DNA from: Blastocladiella emersonii ATCC 22665
Lineage: Eukaryota > Blastocladiomycota > Blastocladiomycetes > Blastocladiales > Blastocladiaceae
NCBI GenBank assembly: GCA_025594325.1
Contig: JANHCV010000002.1
Coordinates: forward strand, 806,001 to 870,000
Direction: 5' to 3'
DNA length: 64,000 nt
The position numbers and the translations under genes are program-made. This document shows, piece after piece, positions 31,601 through 40,333 of the stretch. Each line of letters begins with the position of its first letter. Positions within the stretch are counted from its first letter, which is position 1. The notes under the pieces were generated by a model that saw only the letters and a program-made list of their open reading frames with translations, did not search any database and had not been told where the DNA came from.

Positions 31601-33077
31601 CGCCCCGCAGCACGGGACGGGCGTGCTGACGACGGTGCTGACCGAGGACGCGGACCGCGTGCAGTCGCTCGTGGGCCCGACGCTCGCGCACCTGCTGCGG
31701 CTCGCCGTCAGCATCGTCGCGTCCGTCGCCATCGCCTTCGTCACGTCGTGGCAGATGGCGCTCGTCGTGATGTGCACCATGCCCGTGATCGCCGCCGGCA
31801 GCTACTTCCAGGCGCGCGTGTTCCTGGGCGCGGCGGGCCGCCACCGCATGGCGTACGCGACGGCCGCGCAGGGCGCGTGCGACGCCATGGCGAACCTCGC
31901 CACGGTCAAGGCGCACACGCGCGAGCAGGATGTCGTCGACGCGTACCTGCGCAGCATCGACAAGCCGTACCGCGCCGGGATCCACGCTGCCGTGGTCGGA
32001 TCGCTCGGGTACGCGTTCGCGCAGGCGACGAGCTTCTGGAACTTCCCCGTGTGCTACTTTGCCGGGTCGCTGTTCGTCACGTCGGGCGCCGTCGAGGTCC
32101 CCGCCATGCTCAACACGCTGTGGGTGCTCATGATGGGCTCGCAGGCGTTCGTCCAGGCCGTCGCGTTCGGGCCCGACGTCCAGCGCGCTAAGCTCGCGCT
32201 GCTCCGGTACCTCGACATGGTCGACGCCACGCCGAGCATCGAGGGCGACGAATGCACGCGCGACGGCGTCCGGCCCGTCGATGTCGCGGGCGACGCGAAG
32301 CTCGACCGCGTCGAGTTCGCGTACCCGACGCGCCCCGACGCCAAGGTGCTCCGCGGGCTCGAACTCGCGATCCGCGCGGGCCAGCGGGTCGGAATCGTTG
32401 GTGGCAGCGGCGGCGGCAAGAGCTCCGTGCTAGCCCTGCTGCTGCGCCAGTACGACGTGACGTCGGGCTCCGTGTCGGTCGAGGGCGCCGACGTGCGCGC
32501 GTGGCACCTGCCGTCGCTGCGGCGCAACATGGCCGTGGTCAGCCAGTCGCCGCACCTGCTCGGCACGCTCGCGCCGACGATCGGCGACAACATCGCGTAC
32601 GGTCTGCCCGACGACGACGCACGGCGGCGCGACCCGGCGACGCTGCAGGCGGCCATCGAGGCGGCGGCCAAGGTCGCGCAGATCCACGACTTCATCGCGC
32701 AGCTCCCGCAGGGCTACGCCACGCCCGTCACGTCGTCGCAGCTGTCGGGCGGGCAGAAGCAGCGCATCGCGATTGCGCGCGCCGTGGTCCGCGGCGACCA
32801 AATCAAGTTGCTGCTGCTCGACGAAATCACGGCGGCGCTTGACGCGGCGTCCGAGCGAGCGGTCCAGATGGCGCTCGAGGCCGCGGCCGTCGGGCGCACG
32901 ACCATCATCGTTGCGCACCGCCTCGCCACGATCCAGAATTGCGACGTGATTGCGACGGTTTCGGCCGGCCAGGTCGTCCAGCTCGGCACCCACGACGAGC
33001 TCGTCCGCGACTCGAGCGGGCTGTACGCGCGCATGGTCGAGCAGCAGCGGCTCGATGGGCCCGTGTCGGTCGAGTAG
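28698..33077 (+). CDS. ABCB-type (MDR/P-glycoprotein) full ABC transporter
   Basis: Seven exons (28698-28908, 28989-29438, 29501-29865, 29952-30271, 30344-30455, 30529-30701, 30776-33077) splice in frame to about 1310 aa, the usual length for MDR proteins. The layout is TMD1-NBD1-linker-TMD2-NBD2. NBD1 shows an A-loop (FAYPSRPDV), Walker [11 protein letters not shown]-loop (VSQDAALFD), signature ISGGQRQR, Walker B ILLLDES and H-loop IAHR. NBD2 shows [31 protein letters not shown] and VAHR. The family exports hydrophobic compounds, lipids or peptides across the plasma or an organelle membrane using ATP. In NBD1 the P-loop Gly before Lys is Ala (residue 439, codon 30240-30242). All introns are 62-86 bp and concentrated in the first half; the second half is one exon. 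Confidence 0.92.
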
Positions 33078-33408
33078 TGGTGGGCGTTTCTTCTTCTAGT
33101 CTTAGCATCTATACACTGTACCCTTGGTCACCTCCACTCTCTGCGATCTTTCTTCCTTCAGTCGTGTCCGTGGCGCGAACGAGTTTGAGCGATGGACGCG
33201 TTGCGCCACTCACGCTTCTAATCGACCGCTGATATTGGCTTTCACTGACGAGCTGCCCGGCTGAAAACGAGTCATCAGGGAAGTCAAGATCTATCGTGTA
33301 TGAAATCATGCTCTGCCGTAGCAAATCGAAAAGGGGGAATGAGGAAACTCTTGAGCGGGAACGCTCGCAGCGAACGACTTGTAGCGAATGCCGAATGGCC
33401 AACAACTT
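33078..33408. other. intergenic region between convergent genes
   Basis: The ABC transporter and the secreted-protein gene both end here. It contains one copy of the dispersed motif at 33195-33213 and no gene. Confidence 0.5.
33195..33213 (+). repeat. dispersed ACGCGTTGCGCCACTCAC motif, copy 4
   Basis: Identical to the 18-bp core seen at 17210 and 18190, here between two converging genes, where a promoter role is unlikely. Confidence 0.6.
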
Positions 33409-34122
33409 CTAGTACGAGCCGGGGCGCTTGCAGCGATCAATGGGCGAGTTGGTCGGCGAAGAACGAACAGTCGAGGTAATGGTGGTCGTGGACGAGCGAG
33501 CCGTGGTCGGAACGACAGTGCTGGAACTAGTAGTGCTGGTCGTCGGAGCCGCCGAGGTTGCGGTCGCCGTGGCCGACGAGATCGACGTGGCGATGGCCGG
33601 ACTGCTCGCGGTCGAGGTCGCAGTAGTCGTCGAAGTCGTGGTCGATGCGGGCGGCGACGACGACGCAAGCTCAACCTCGACCAGGCTCAAGTTGATCCCC
33701 AAGCGGTTATCGCTGAGAACAATCGCGTGAGCGCGAGCCGGGTCGGCGCCAACGAACTTGGACACCTGGACCGTCACCTTGTTGGTGCCCGAACCAGTGT
33801 TGACCGGGGCCGTCACTGTCACGACGCTGCCACCGGTGCAGCCGGGCGCGCGTATCTGGAAGCCGACGGACACCTGGGTTGTGATCATGGCCGTGAACTC
33901 GAAAGTGATCGACTTGATGGGCGCGGCGCACGAGTCGGGCGGCGACAGGACCTCGGTCCACTCCGAGTTAGGCGGAAGAGCGACGCCCCCGATGCTCAGG
34001 ATGCCCGAGCCGCTGCGCGGAAAGCCGAGGTTGTTGGTCGGACCAGCGGCGGAGAAGTTGTCGACGGTGAGGCCCGCGGCGAGCGTGGCCACGGCGGCGA
34101 GGAGAAGTATGATCGCGTGCAT
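33409..34122 (-). CDS. Secreted protein with Ser/Thr-rich C-terminal stalk
   Basis: A 237-aa single-exon protein starting with a clear signal peptide (MHAIILLLAAVATLAAG, residues 1-17). Residues 20-155 form a compact, Cys-poor domain (two Cys visible) with alternating hydrophobic strands, resembling a beta-sandwich of carbohydrate-binding type; this is a shape impression, not a family match. The last 80 residues are almost wholly Ser/Thr/Ala, expected to be heavily O-glycosylated, and end in CKRPGSY without a hydrophobic tail, so no GPI anchor is apparent. It is likely extracellular or in the cell wall. It faces the kinesin gene across a divergent promoter. Confidence 0.65.
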   Translation of the reverse strand: MHAIILLLAAVATLAAGLTVDNFSAAGPTNNLGFPRSGSGILSIGGVALPPNSEWTEVLSPPDSCAAPIKSITFEFTAMITTQVSVGFQIRAPGCTGGSVVTVTAPVNTGSGTNKVTVQVSKFVGADPARAHAIVLSDNRLGINLSLVEVELASSSPPASTTTSTTTATSTASSPAIATSISSATATATSAAPTTSTTSSSTVVPTTARSSTTTITSTVRSSPTNSPIDRCKRPGSY

Positions 34123-34745
34123 CTTGGTGTTGTAGGCACGAGCGTCGTGGGCTGTTGATCAAGTCGGCAGCGCGAGGGCGAGGAGACGACGCGCTTTTTG
34201 TAGGCCGCGAACGAGGGCCGTGTCGTTGGCCTCGGATGAGGGCCGCTGGCCATGGCATGGTCCTCGACCATGGCCGCGTTTGAGGGTGGACGCCACAAAT
34301 TGAACGCGGACAACGCCCTCGTCCCGAACAATATCCCGCGCTACCCGTTGTTCCGAGCGAGAACAAGCAACCGCCGCAAGCGCACAGCAAGCAACTTCAT
34401 CAAGCAATTAATTTCCGCTTCGGACTTGAAACGCGCGCTCGTCTGGGCGCTTCGGGAAGAGTCGGACGTTCGCCGAAATGCGCCGATAGACGGGCATGAA
34501 CGAACTCGCCGGTGGGCCGACAAACGCTTCGGGTCGAGGGCGGCAGAGGTCGGCGGTCGGCGGTCGGTCGGCTCGCGATTGTGTGGCGCGACGCGTCGTT
34601 CGAACGCACGTGCGCGTCTCGCACCGCGAAGACGCGTCACGCCACGCCACTCCCTCCCCGCTTTCGGCCCCGCTGCAAGCGATCCCCGCTCTCCTTCACA
34701 CCCACCAAAAGCTTACCCACGTAACTGCAACGCATCGACACGACC
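34123..34745. other. divergent promoter region
   Basis: It lies between the starts of the secreted-protein gene and the kinesin gene. No gene is supported; the overlapping open frames are Arg-rich shadows. ACGCGT sites occur near 34592 and 34632. Confidence 0.45.
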
Positions 34746-37148
34746 ATGTCCGAGGCCATCCGCGTGTGCCTGCGGTGCCGGCCGTTTTCGGAAAAGGAGC
34801 GGGCGCAGGGGTTCACCAAGGTGGTGACGTTCGATTCGCCGACGTCGGTGACGCTGGTGAGCCCCAAGTCGCCCGAGGACACCAAGCAGTTCACGTTCGA
34901 CGCCGTGTTCGACGAGCAGTCGGAGCAGCTGCAGGTGTACGATGCGACGGCGCGGTCGATCGTGGACGCGGTGCTTTCGGGGTTCAACGGCACCGTGTTC
35001 GTGTACGGGCAGACCGGCACGGGAAAGAGTTTCAGCATGCAGGGGATCCCCGACAACCCGGCGCTGCGCGGGATCATCCCGAACGCCTTCAACCAGATCT
35101 TTGCCCACATCACCGAGGCCAAGGACCGCAAGTTCCTGGTGCGCGTGTCGTTCCTCGAGATCTACAACGAGGAGGTGCGCGACCTGCTGACGGTCGGCGC
35201 CTCGGGCAAGCCCGTGGGCCCGCTCGAGGTCAAGGAGCACCCGGACACGGGAGTCTACGTCAAGGACCTGCAGGCGTTTCCCGTGCAGAGCGTGTCGGAC
35301 ATGGACAAGCTGATGGACCGCGGCAACAAGAACCGCGCCGTGGCCGCAACCGACATGAACGCGACGTCGTCGCGGTCGCACTCCATCTTCACCATCACCA
35401 TCGAGAGCGCGGTCCCCGACAGCGGCGACGGGACCCCCGGCCACATCATCGCGGGCAAGCTGCACCTGGTCGATCTCGCGGGCTCGGAGCGCCAGGGCAA
35501 GACGGGCGCGACGGGCGACCGGCTCAAGGAGGCCGCCAAGATCAACCTGTCGCTGAGCGCGCTCGGCAACTGCATCTCGGCGCTCGTCGACGGGAAATCG
35601 AGCCACGTCCCGTACCGCGACTCGAAGCTGACGCGGCTGCTGCAGGACTCGCTCGGCGGCAACGCCAAGACCCTCATGATCGCCACCATGTCGCCCGCGT
35701 CGTACAACTACGACGAGACCCTGAGCACGCTGCGGTACGCGAACCGCGCCAAGAACATCAAGAACAAGCCCAAGGTCAACGAGGACCCCAAGGACGCCCT
35801 GCTCCGCGAGTACCAGCTCGAGATCGCCCGGCTCCAGGAGATGCTCAAGATGCGCGCCGCCGCCAAGAAGACGGGCAACTCGCCAACGCCCAGCGCCGGG
35901 CCCGCCGCTGCGACGAAACCGGCGGCGCCAGCTGCCCCGAAACCCGCCAAACCGGCAGCTGGCGCGCCTTCGTCATCGGCATCCACCGCCACAGCATCCG
36001 CGTCCCCGTCGGCTGCTCCCGCGGAGCCCGAGGACCCGAGCCTGCACGTCGACGAGGACGCCGAGACGGCGCTGTCGCAGCTGGACCCGTCGACGCTGCA
36101 GGCGCTGGCGGCTGAGATCGAGGCCGAGAAGGCGCGTCTGCTCGCGTCCAAGGACATGGCGGCCGACGAGCAGGAGCGTCTGCTGGCCGAGCTCGATGCG
36201 CGGGCGGACCACCTCGAGACCGAACGCGCCGCGCGCGAGGCCCTCGCCGCGCAACTCGCCGCGCTCGAGTCGAAGCTCCTCGTCGGCGGCGTGCACCTGC
36301 AGGACCACATTTCAGCGCAAGAGCTGGAGCTCGAGAAGACGCGTGCGGCGGCGCAGGCCGAGGCCGAGAAGCAGCGCGCGATGCGTGCGCAGCTGGACGC
36401 GATGCTCGAGGGCAACATGGCGCTCGAGGGCGAGTACGCGAGTCTGCAGGAGGAGGTGGACGTGAAGACGCGCAAGCTGACCAAGCTGTGGGCCAAGCTC
36501 GAGCAGGCCAAGCGCGAGGCCGCCGACATCGACGCCGAGTGGCGCACCGAGCGCGCCGATCTGACGGCGGCGATCCGCGAGCTCGCGCGCGAGCTCGAGC
36601 TCAAGGCCACGGTCATCGACCTGTTCGTCCCGCCCGACGAGCGCAGGAAGCTCGAGTCGCGCCTCGTCCTCGACACGGACGACGAGGACGCCGATGGCGT
36701 CACTAACGAGTGGCGTTGGCTGCCCGCGTCGGCCGCGACCAGCAGCGCCGTCGGCCCAGGTGCGCGCCGACCCGTCGCGGTGCCCGGAAGCCGCCGGCCC
36801 ATGGCCGCGGCCGCGCGCGCCCTCGTCGAGCACGACCCGGACGCGGCGCGCGGGCGGTACATGGGCGACAACCTCGTCGAGGTGCCGCTGTACGGCGGCA
36901 ACGTGATCCGGATCCGCGCGTCCGACCCGCGCATGGGGATCCCGCTGCTGCTGCTCCCGAGCGAGGGCGCGGGGTCGGCGCGCAAGAGGTCGGCCGTGGC
37001 CGGGTCGTCATCGTCGTCGGGATCGAGGACCAAGTCGCCGGGCGCGGCAAGCGCCATGGGACGCAGTATCGGCGGTGTCTCGGCTGGGCTCGGCGGGAGC
37101 AGAAGCAGCAGTACGGGACGGCGAGGGACGGGTGCGGGCGTGCCGTGA
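34746..37148 (+). CDS. Kinesin-2 motor subunit (KIF3/FLA10-like)
   Basis: An 800-aa unspliced protein. The N-terminal motor (residues 5 to about 340) has the P-loop GQTGTGKS (88-95), switch I NATSSRSHSIF, switch II DLAGSERQ and the microtubule-binding HVPYRDSKLTRLLQDSLGGN. The neck sequence NKPKVNEDPKDALLREYQ is diagnostic of kinesin-2. A Pro/Ala linker, a long coiled coil (about 430-620) and the conserved FVPPDERRKLESR segment before the tail fit KIF3A/KIF3B. The heterotrimeric kinesin-2 moves intraflagellar-transport trains outward in cilia and flagella. Among fungi it is retained in zoospore-forming lineages, which informs the placement of this genome. The second motor subunit and KAP are not in the window. 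Confidence 0.92.
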   Translation: MSEAIRVCLRCRPFSEKERAQGFTKVVTFDSPTSVTLVSPKSPEDTKQFTFDAVFDEQSEQLQVYDATARSIVDAVLSGFNGTVFVYGQTGTGKSFSMQGIPDNPALRGIIPNAFNQIFAHITEAKDRKFLVRVSFLEIYNEEVRDLLTVGASGKPVGPLEVKEHPDTGVYVKDLQAFPVQSVSDMDKLMDRGNKNRAVAATDMNATSSRSHSIFTITIESAVPDSGDGTPGHIIAGKLHLVDLAGSERQGKTGATGDRLKEAAKINLSLSALGNCISALVDGKSSHVPYRDSKLTRLLQDSLGGNAKTLMIATMSPASYNYDETLSTLRYANRAKNIKNKPKVNEDPKDALLREYQLEIARLQEMLKMRAAAKKTGNSPTPSAGPAAATKPAAPAAPKPAKPAAGAPSSSASTATASASPSAAPAEPEDPSLHVDEDAETALSQLDPSTLQALAAEIEAEKARLLASKDMAADEQERLLAELDARADHLETERAAREALAAQLAALESKLLVGGVHLQDHISAQELELEKTRAAAQAEAEKQRAMRAQLDAMLEGNMALEGEYASLQEEVDVKTRKLTKLWAKLEQAKREAADIDAEWRTERADLTAAIRELARELELKATVIDLFVPPDERRKLESRLVLDTDDEDADGVTNEWRWLPASAATSSAVGPGARRPVAVPGSRRPMAAAARALVEHDPDAARGRYMGDNLVEVPLYGGNVIRIRASDPRMGIPLLLLPSEGAGSARKRSAVAGSSSSSGSRTKSPGAASAMGRSIGGVSAGLGGSRSSSTGRRGTGAGVP

Positions 37149-37351
37149 GTGCGGTGCGACAATCATAATAGACAACTCATGGTTACTACTCCTAGTTGAT
37201 GAGAACAAGTGTATAAGGCAGTTACAAACGGTACAGGTGAACAAAACTGATGATGATGGTGGTGGACACTCCCAGGCGCAAAGCGAGTGTTCACTTCGCA
37301 ATGCAGTGTGCGGAACGGGTATCGAGTAGTCGTAGTCGTCGGCCGCCCTAC

Positions 37352-39232
37352 TTACATGACGGCCGCGGACGGCGTGCGCAAGCCGCCCGCCATCGGGAGG
37401 AACGCCGACTTGACTTGCATGCGGCGCTTCTCCTTCTTGGTCTCGGCGCGCTTCTGCTTGACCTCGCGCGGGAACAGCGACGCGACGGTGCGCTCCCAGT
37501 CGGGGTCGCCGGGGCACGGGCGCGCGTCGTTGGCCGAGACTACCGACACGACGCGGCACAGCGGGCACGGCAGCCGCTGCATGATGGGCCGCGCCGACAC
37601 GGGCCCGCCCATGCCGAGGAACGGCGACACGTATGGCATCGTGTAGGTGCCGTTGCGGCCGACGGCGATCGACGACGAGGTCGACGGGCGGGACGCTGCG
37701 GCGTTCGACGCGAACGACGTGGTGCTCTCGGTCGGCGACGCCGGCACCGAGCCGGGAGACGCGCCGAGCGCGGCCGGCGCAATGTCCATCTCCATGAGCT
37801 CGAGCGTGTCACGCTCGATGGGCGGGACGGCCGAGTAGGTGAGCGGGCGGATATCGTCGTTGGTGAAGGTGAGGAACACGGTGCCGGGGGCGTGGGCCGG
37901 GTTGACGTCGCGGTACCGCTGGAAGCACGGGCGGCACAGCTTGTGCTTGCATTTGAGGACGACGGCGTCGGCGAGGATTTCGAGGCAGCACGGGCACGTG
38001 TACTCGGCGGGGTCCGGGTACACGCGCGCGAGGCCGCGGACCATGGCGGCGACGACGGCCGGGGTCGCACCCGCCAGCGCCGTCAGCCGCGCATGCGTGC
38101 GCTCGAGGAGCGCGTTGCGGTCACGCAGCATGGCGTCGGCATTGCCCGCTGGGACGAGCGACTGCAGCTCGCGCAGGATCGGGACCAGGTCGTAGATGAT
38201 CCGCTCGACAAACGCGGTGTGGGTGGCGATGTCCGACGCGATCTAGCGGTGTGGACGACGCGAGTGTGAGTCAGTGGCGCAGCTCGTATTTCTGGGGCCG
38301 GAGGCAAGCGACAGGCAAGCGCCGCGGGGCCGAATTCGGAACGTGAAACGGCGGCGCGCGCGAGACGTGCGGTGCCACACCACGAGGGGCAAGCGCTGCA
38401 TCGGGTGTGGCGAAGCTGTCCACCGCACTTGCGTCGCCGCCGAGGATCGGGATGGTGAGACGGAGACACGTACGGTGATGAGCTCGACGACGGCGTCGTG
38501 CAGCGCGCGCGCGTCCTTGTTGCGGAGGCGGCGCGAGCACTTGAACCCGGCCTTGCGGAGGCGCGCGACGACGGCGGCCGCGGCCAACTCGCGCGGGAGC
38601 GGCGCCGTGAGCGTGGCGACCATGTCGGGCGTCGTGGCAGCGGTGGCCGCACCCGCAGCGACGTTCACAGCGGGGATCGGCGTGAAGGGCACGGCGAGCG
38701 TCACGGCGCGCTGGAACTCGGCGCCGAGGTCGCGGTCGACGGCGTCGAGCAGCTTGCGCAGCTTGTACATGGTGCGCGGCGGGCAGTTGCGCGGCTGCGC
38801 GTGCTCGGTGATGGCGGCGAGCGTCGCGGCGGCGCGCTCCTCGAGGAGGGCGATGCGCGGGCGGCACACGGCCTCGAGGCGGGCCACCTCGCGGTCGATG
38901 GCGCCGACACACTCGCTGAGGGCGTGCGGCGACCCGACGAGCGCGACGCGCGCAAAGTGGCGGAGCGCGGCGCCATGGACGCCGGCGGTGCGGTACGCGG
39001 GGTGCGTGGCCCACGAGGCGGTCGCGCCGGCGGCGGCAGCGGACTTGGACGACGAGCGGCCGCCGAGGAACGACGACGCGGTGCTCGACCGGCGGAACCG
39101 GCTGCCGTCGGGCGTGAAGAAGCGGGCGAGGCGGACGCCCAGCGACAGCGATGAGGTAGCGGCGCCGGTGCTGGTGCCGGTCGGGAGGCTCGAGGAGGTG
39201 CGGTTGCGGGCGAGGCCGATCGAGAAGGGCAT
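37352..39232 (-). CDS. RING-finger protein with unusually split finger
   Basis: Two exons, 38474-39232 and 37352-38242, joined in frame over a 231-bp intron (GTACGT...CGCTAG); 549 aa. The N-terminal half has a Ser/Arg-rich start and then helices (about residues 80-250) with two Lys/Arg-rich positions and no family I recognise; an SPX-like role is possible but not demonstrable. The C-terminal half has CPCC, KCKHKLCRPC and, 119 residues later, CPLC, which together make a C3HC4 RING with a long Ser/Thr/Pro insertion before the last Cys pair. The tail is basic (KQKRAETKKEKRR). The expected role is E3 ubiquitin ligase. Confidence 0.7.
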
Positions 39233-40333
39233 GAGATGAGAGGGTGGGGTCGGTTGGAGCTGATGTTGTGTTGGAAGCGGTTGATGCGGGGGAGCGAGAA
39301 TTCGCCGTGGGGGCCACCTGGCCGCTTTATGAAACTGCGGGGACGAGGTCCGCGGTGCTCGGGGGGCGAGGACAATCGAATCGACGAGAACAATCACGGC
39401 CGACGCTGCGCGAAAACGTGCAGGACGAGCAGAGCGCGCGACAATCAGGTCTTGGCGCGGGGGGAGAGGGTCCCTGTCGCGGTTAAAGATCGGGGAAGCG
39501 GAGGGTGGCGGCAGCCTGGGCGGCAGCGATGGCGATGGCGAGGGCGGAGTGTGCACAGCAAGCAAGCAACGGTGTGGGCGCCGTCCCTTTTGAACTATTT
39601 TCGACCCGCCTCCTCGCGCAGTGTGAGCGCGCGCGCACGACCGCGTCGTCGACTATCGCGCGCGAGGCTCGGCGTATATTAAGCGCGCCGACGCGTGCAA
39701 GCTTGCGACCGACCGGTGCGTTCATGAGGCGCCGGGCGCCGGAAGATTTTTCTCGAGCGCGCGCCACGGCAACGGCCCAGGCACCGAGCCGCCGGTGGCC
39801 GTGTCTCCCTCGCAACGCGACGCGCCGCGCGGGCCGACGCGACGGGGCTTGTCGATGAGCGCAGTCAAGGCCGCGTGGCTCGGGGCCTTCTGGAAGCCGC
39901 CCGACGCGAGCCTTGCATGCGCCACCCGCTCCTCGTCTCAGCCTCAGTTCTCAGCCTCCACGCTGAGCGATGACGATAGCGACCATGGCCAGACATGAGT
40001 GGGACGCGACGCTCAGCGCAGCGCTGAGCTCGCCGCCGAGCTCGATTTATCCCGTCGCCGCGCCGGCCGGTGGTCAGGAGGGCGGTCAGCCGGGATGAGC
40101 GCCTTCATTATCCCTGGCTCCACCGCACAGGCCCCCGATCAGGCACCCTGGTCTTGCATGAATGAATGCGTGGCGCGTGCATGAGACGCGAGGCAACAGG
40201 CCGCGTGATTTGGCAGGGCCCGCAACACGCCTCGCGCCCGCTGTCTCACTCCCCTCACGTGATAAATCGACGCGTCAACTCGACGATCGACGAGGGCAAC
40301 GAGGGACGCAACGAAAGGCGCAAGTCGTGTAGT
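39233..40333. other. intergenic region between RING gene and PNKP copy B
   Basis: About 1.1 kb with no supportable gene. A TATATTAA stretch lies near 39672, and short frames on both strands lack recognisable content. It includes the composite CACGTG/ACGCGT site at 40255. Confidence 0.45.
40255..40278. promoter_or_regulatory. composite CACGTG / TCGACGCGTC site
   Basis: TCACGTGA is followed six bases later by TCGACGCGTCAA. The same arrangement (CACGTG-like, then TGATCGACGCGTC) occurs at 42387, 45845 and partly at 55431. Here it is just downstream of the stop of PNKP copy B, as the 45845 site is for copy A. Confidence 0.4.
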
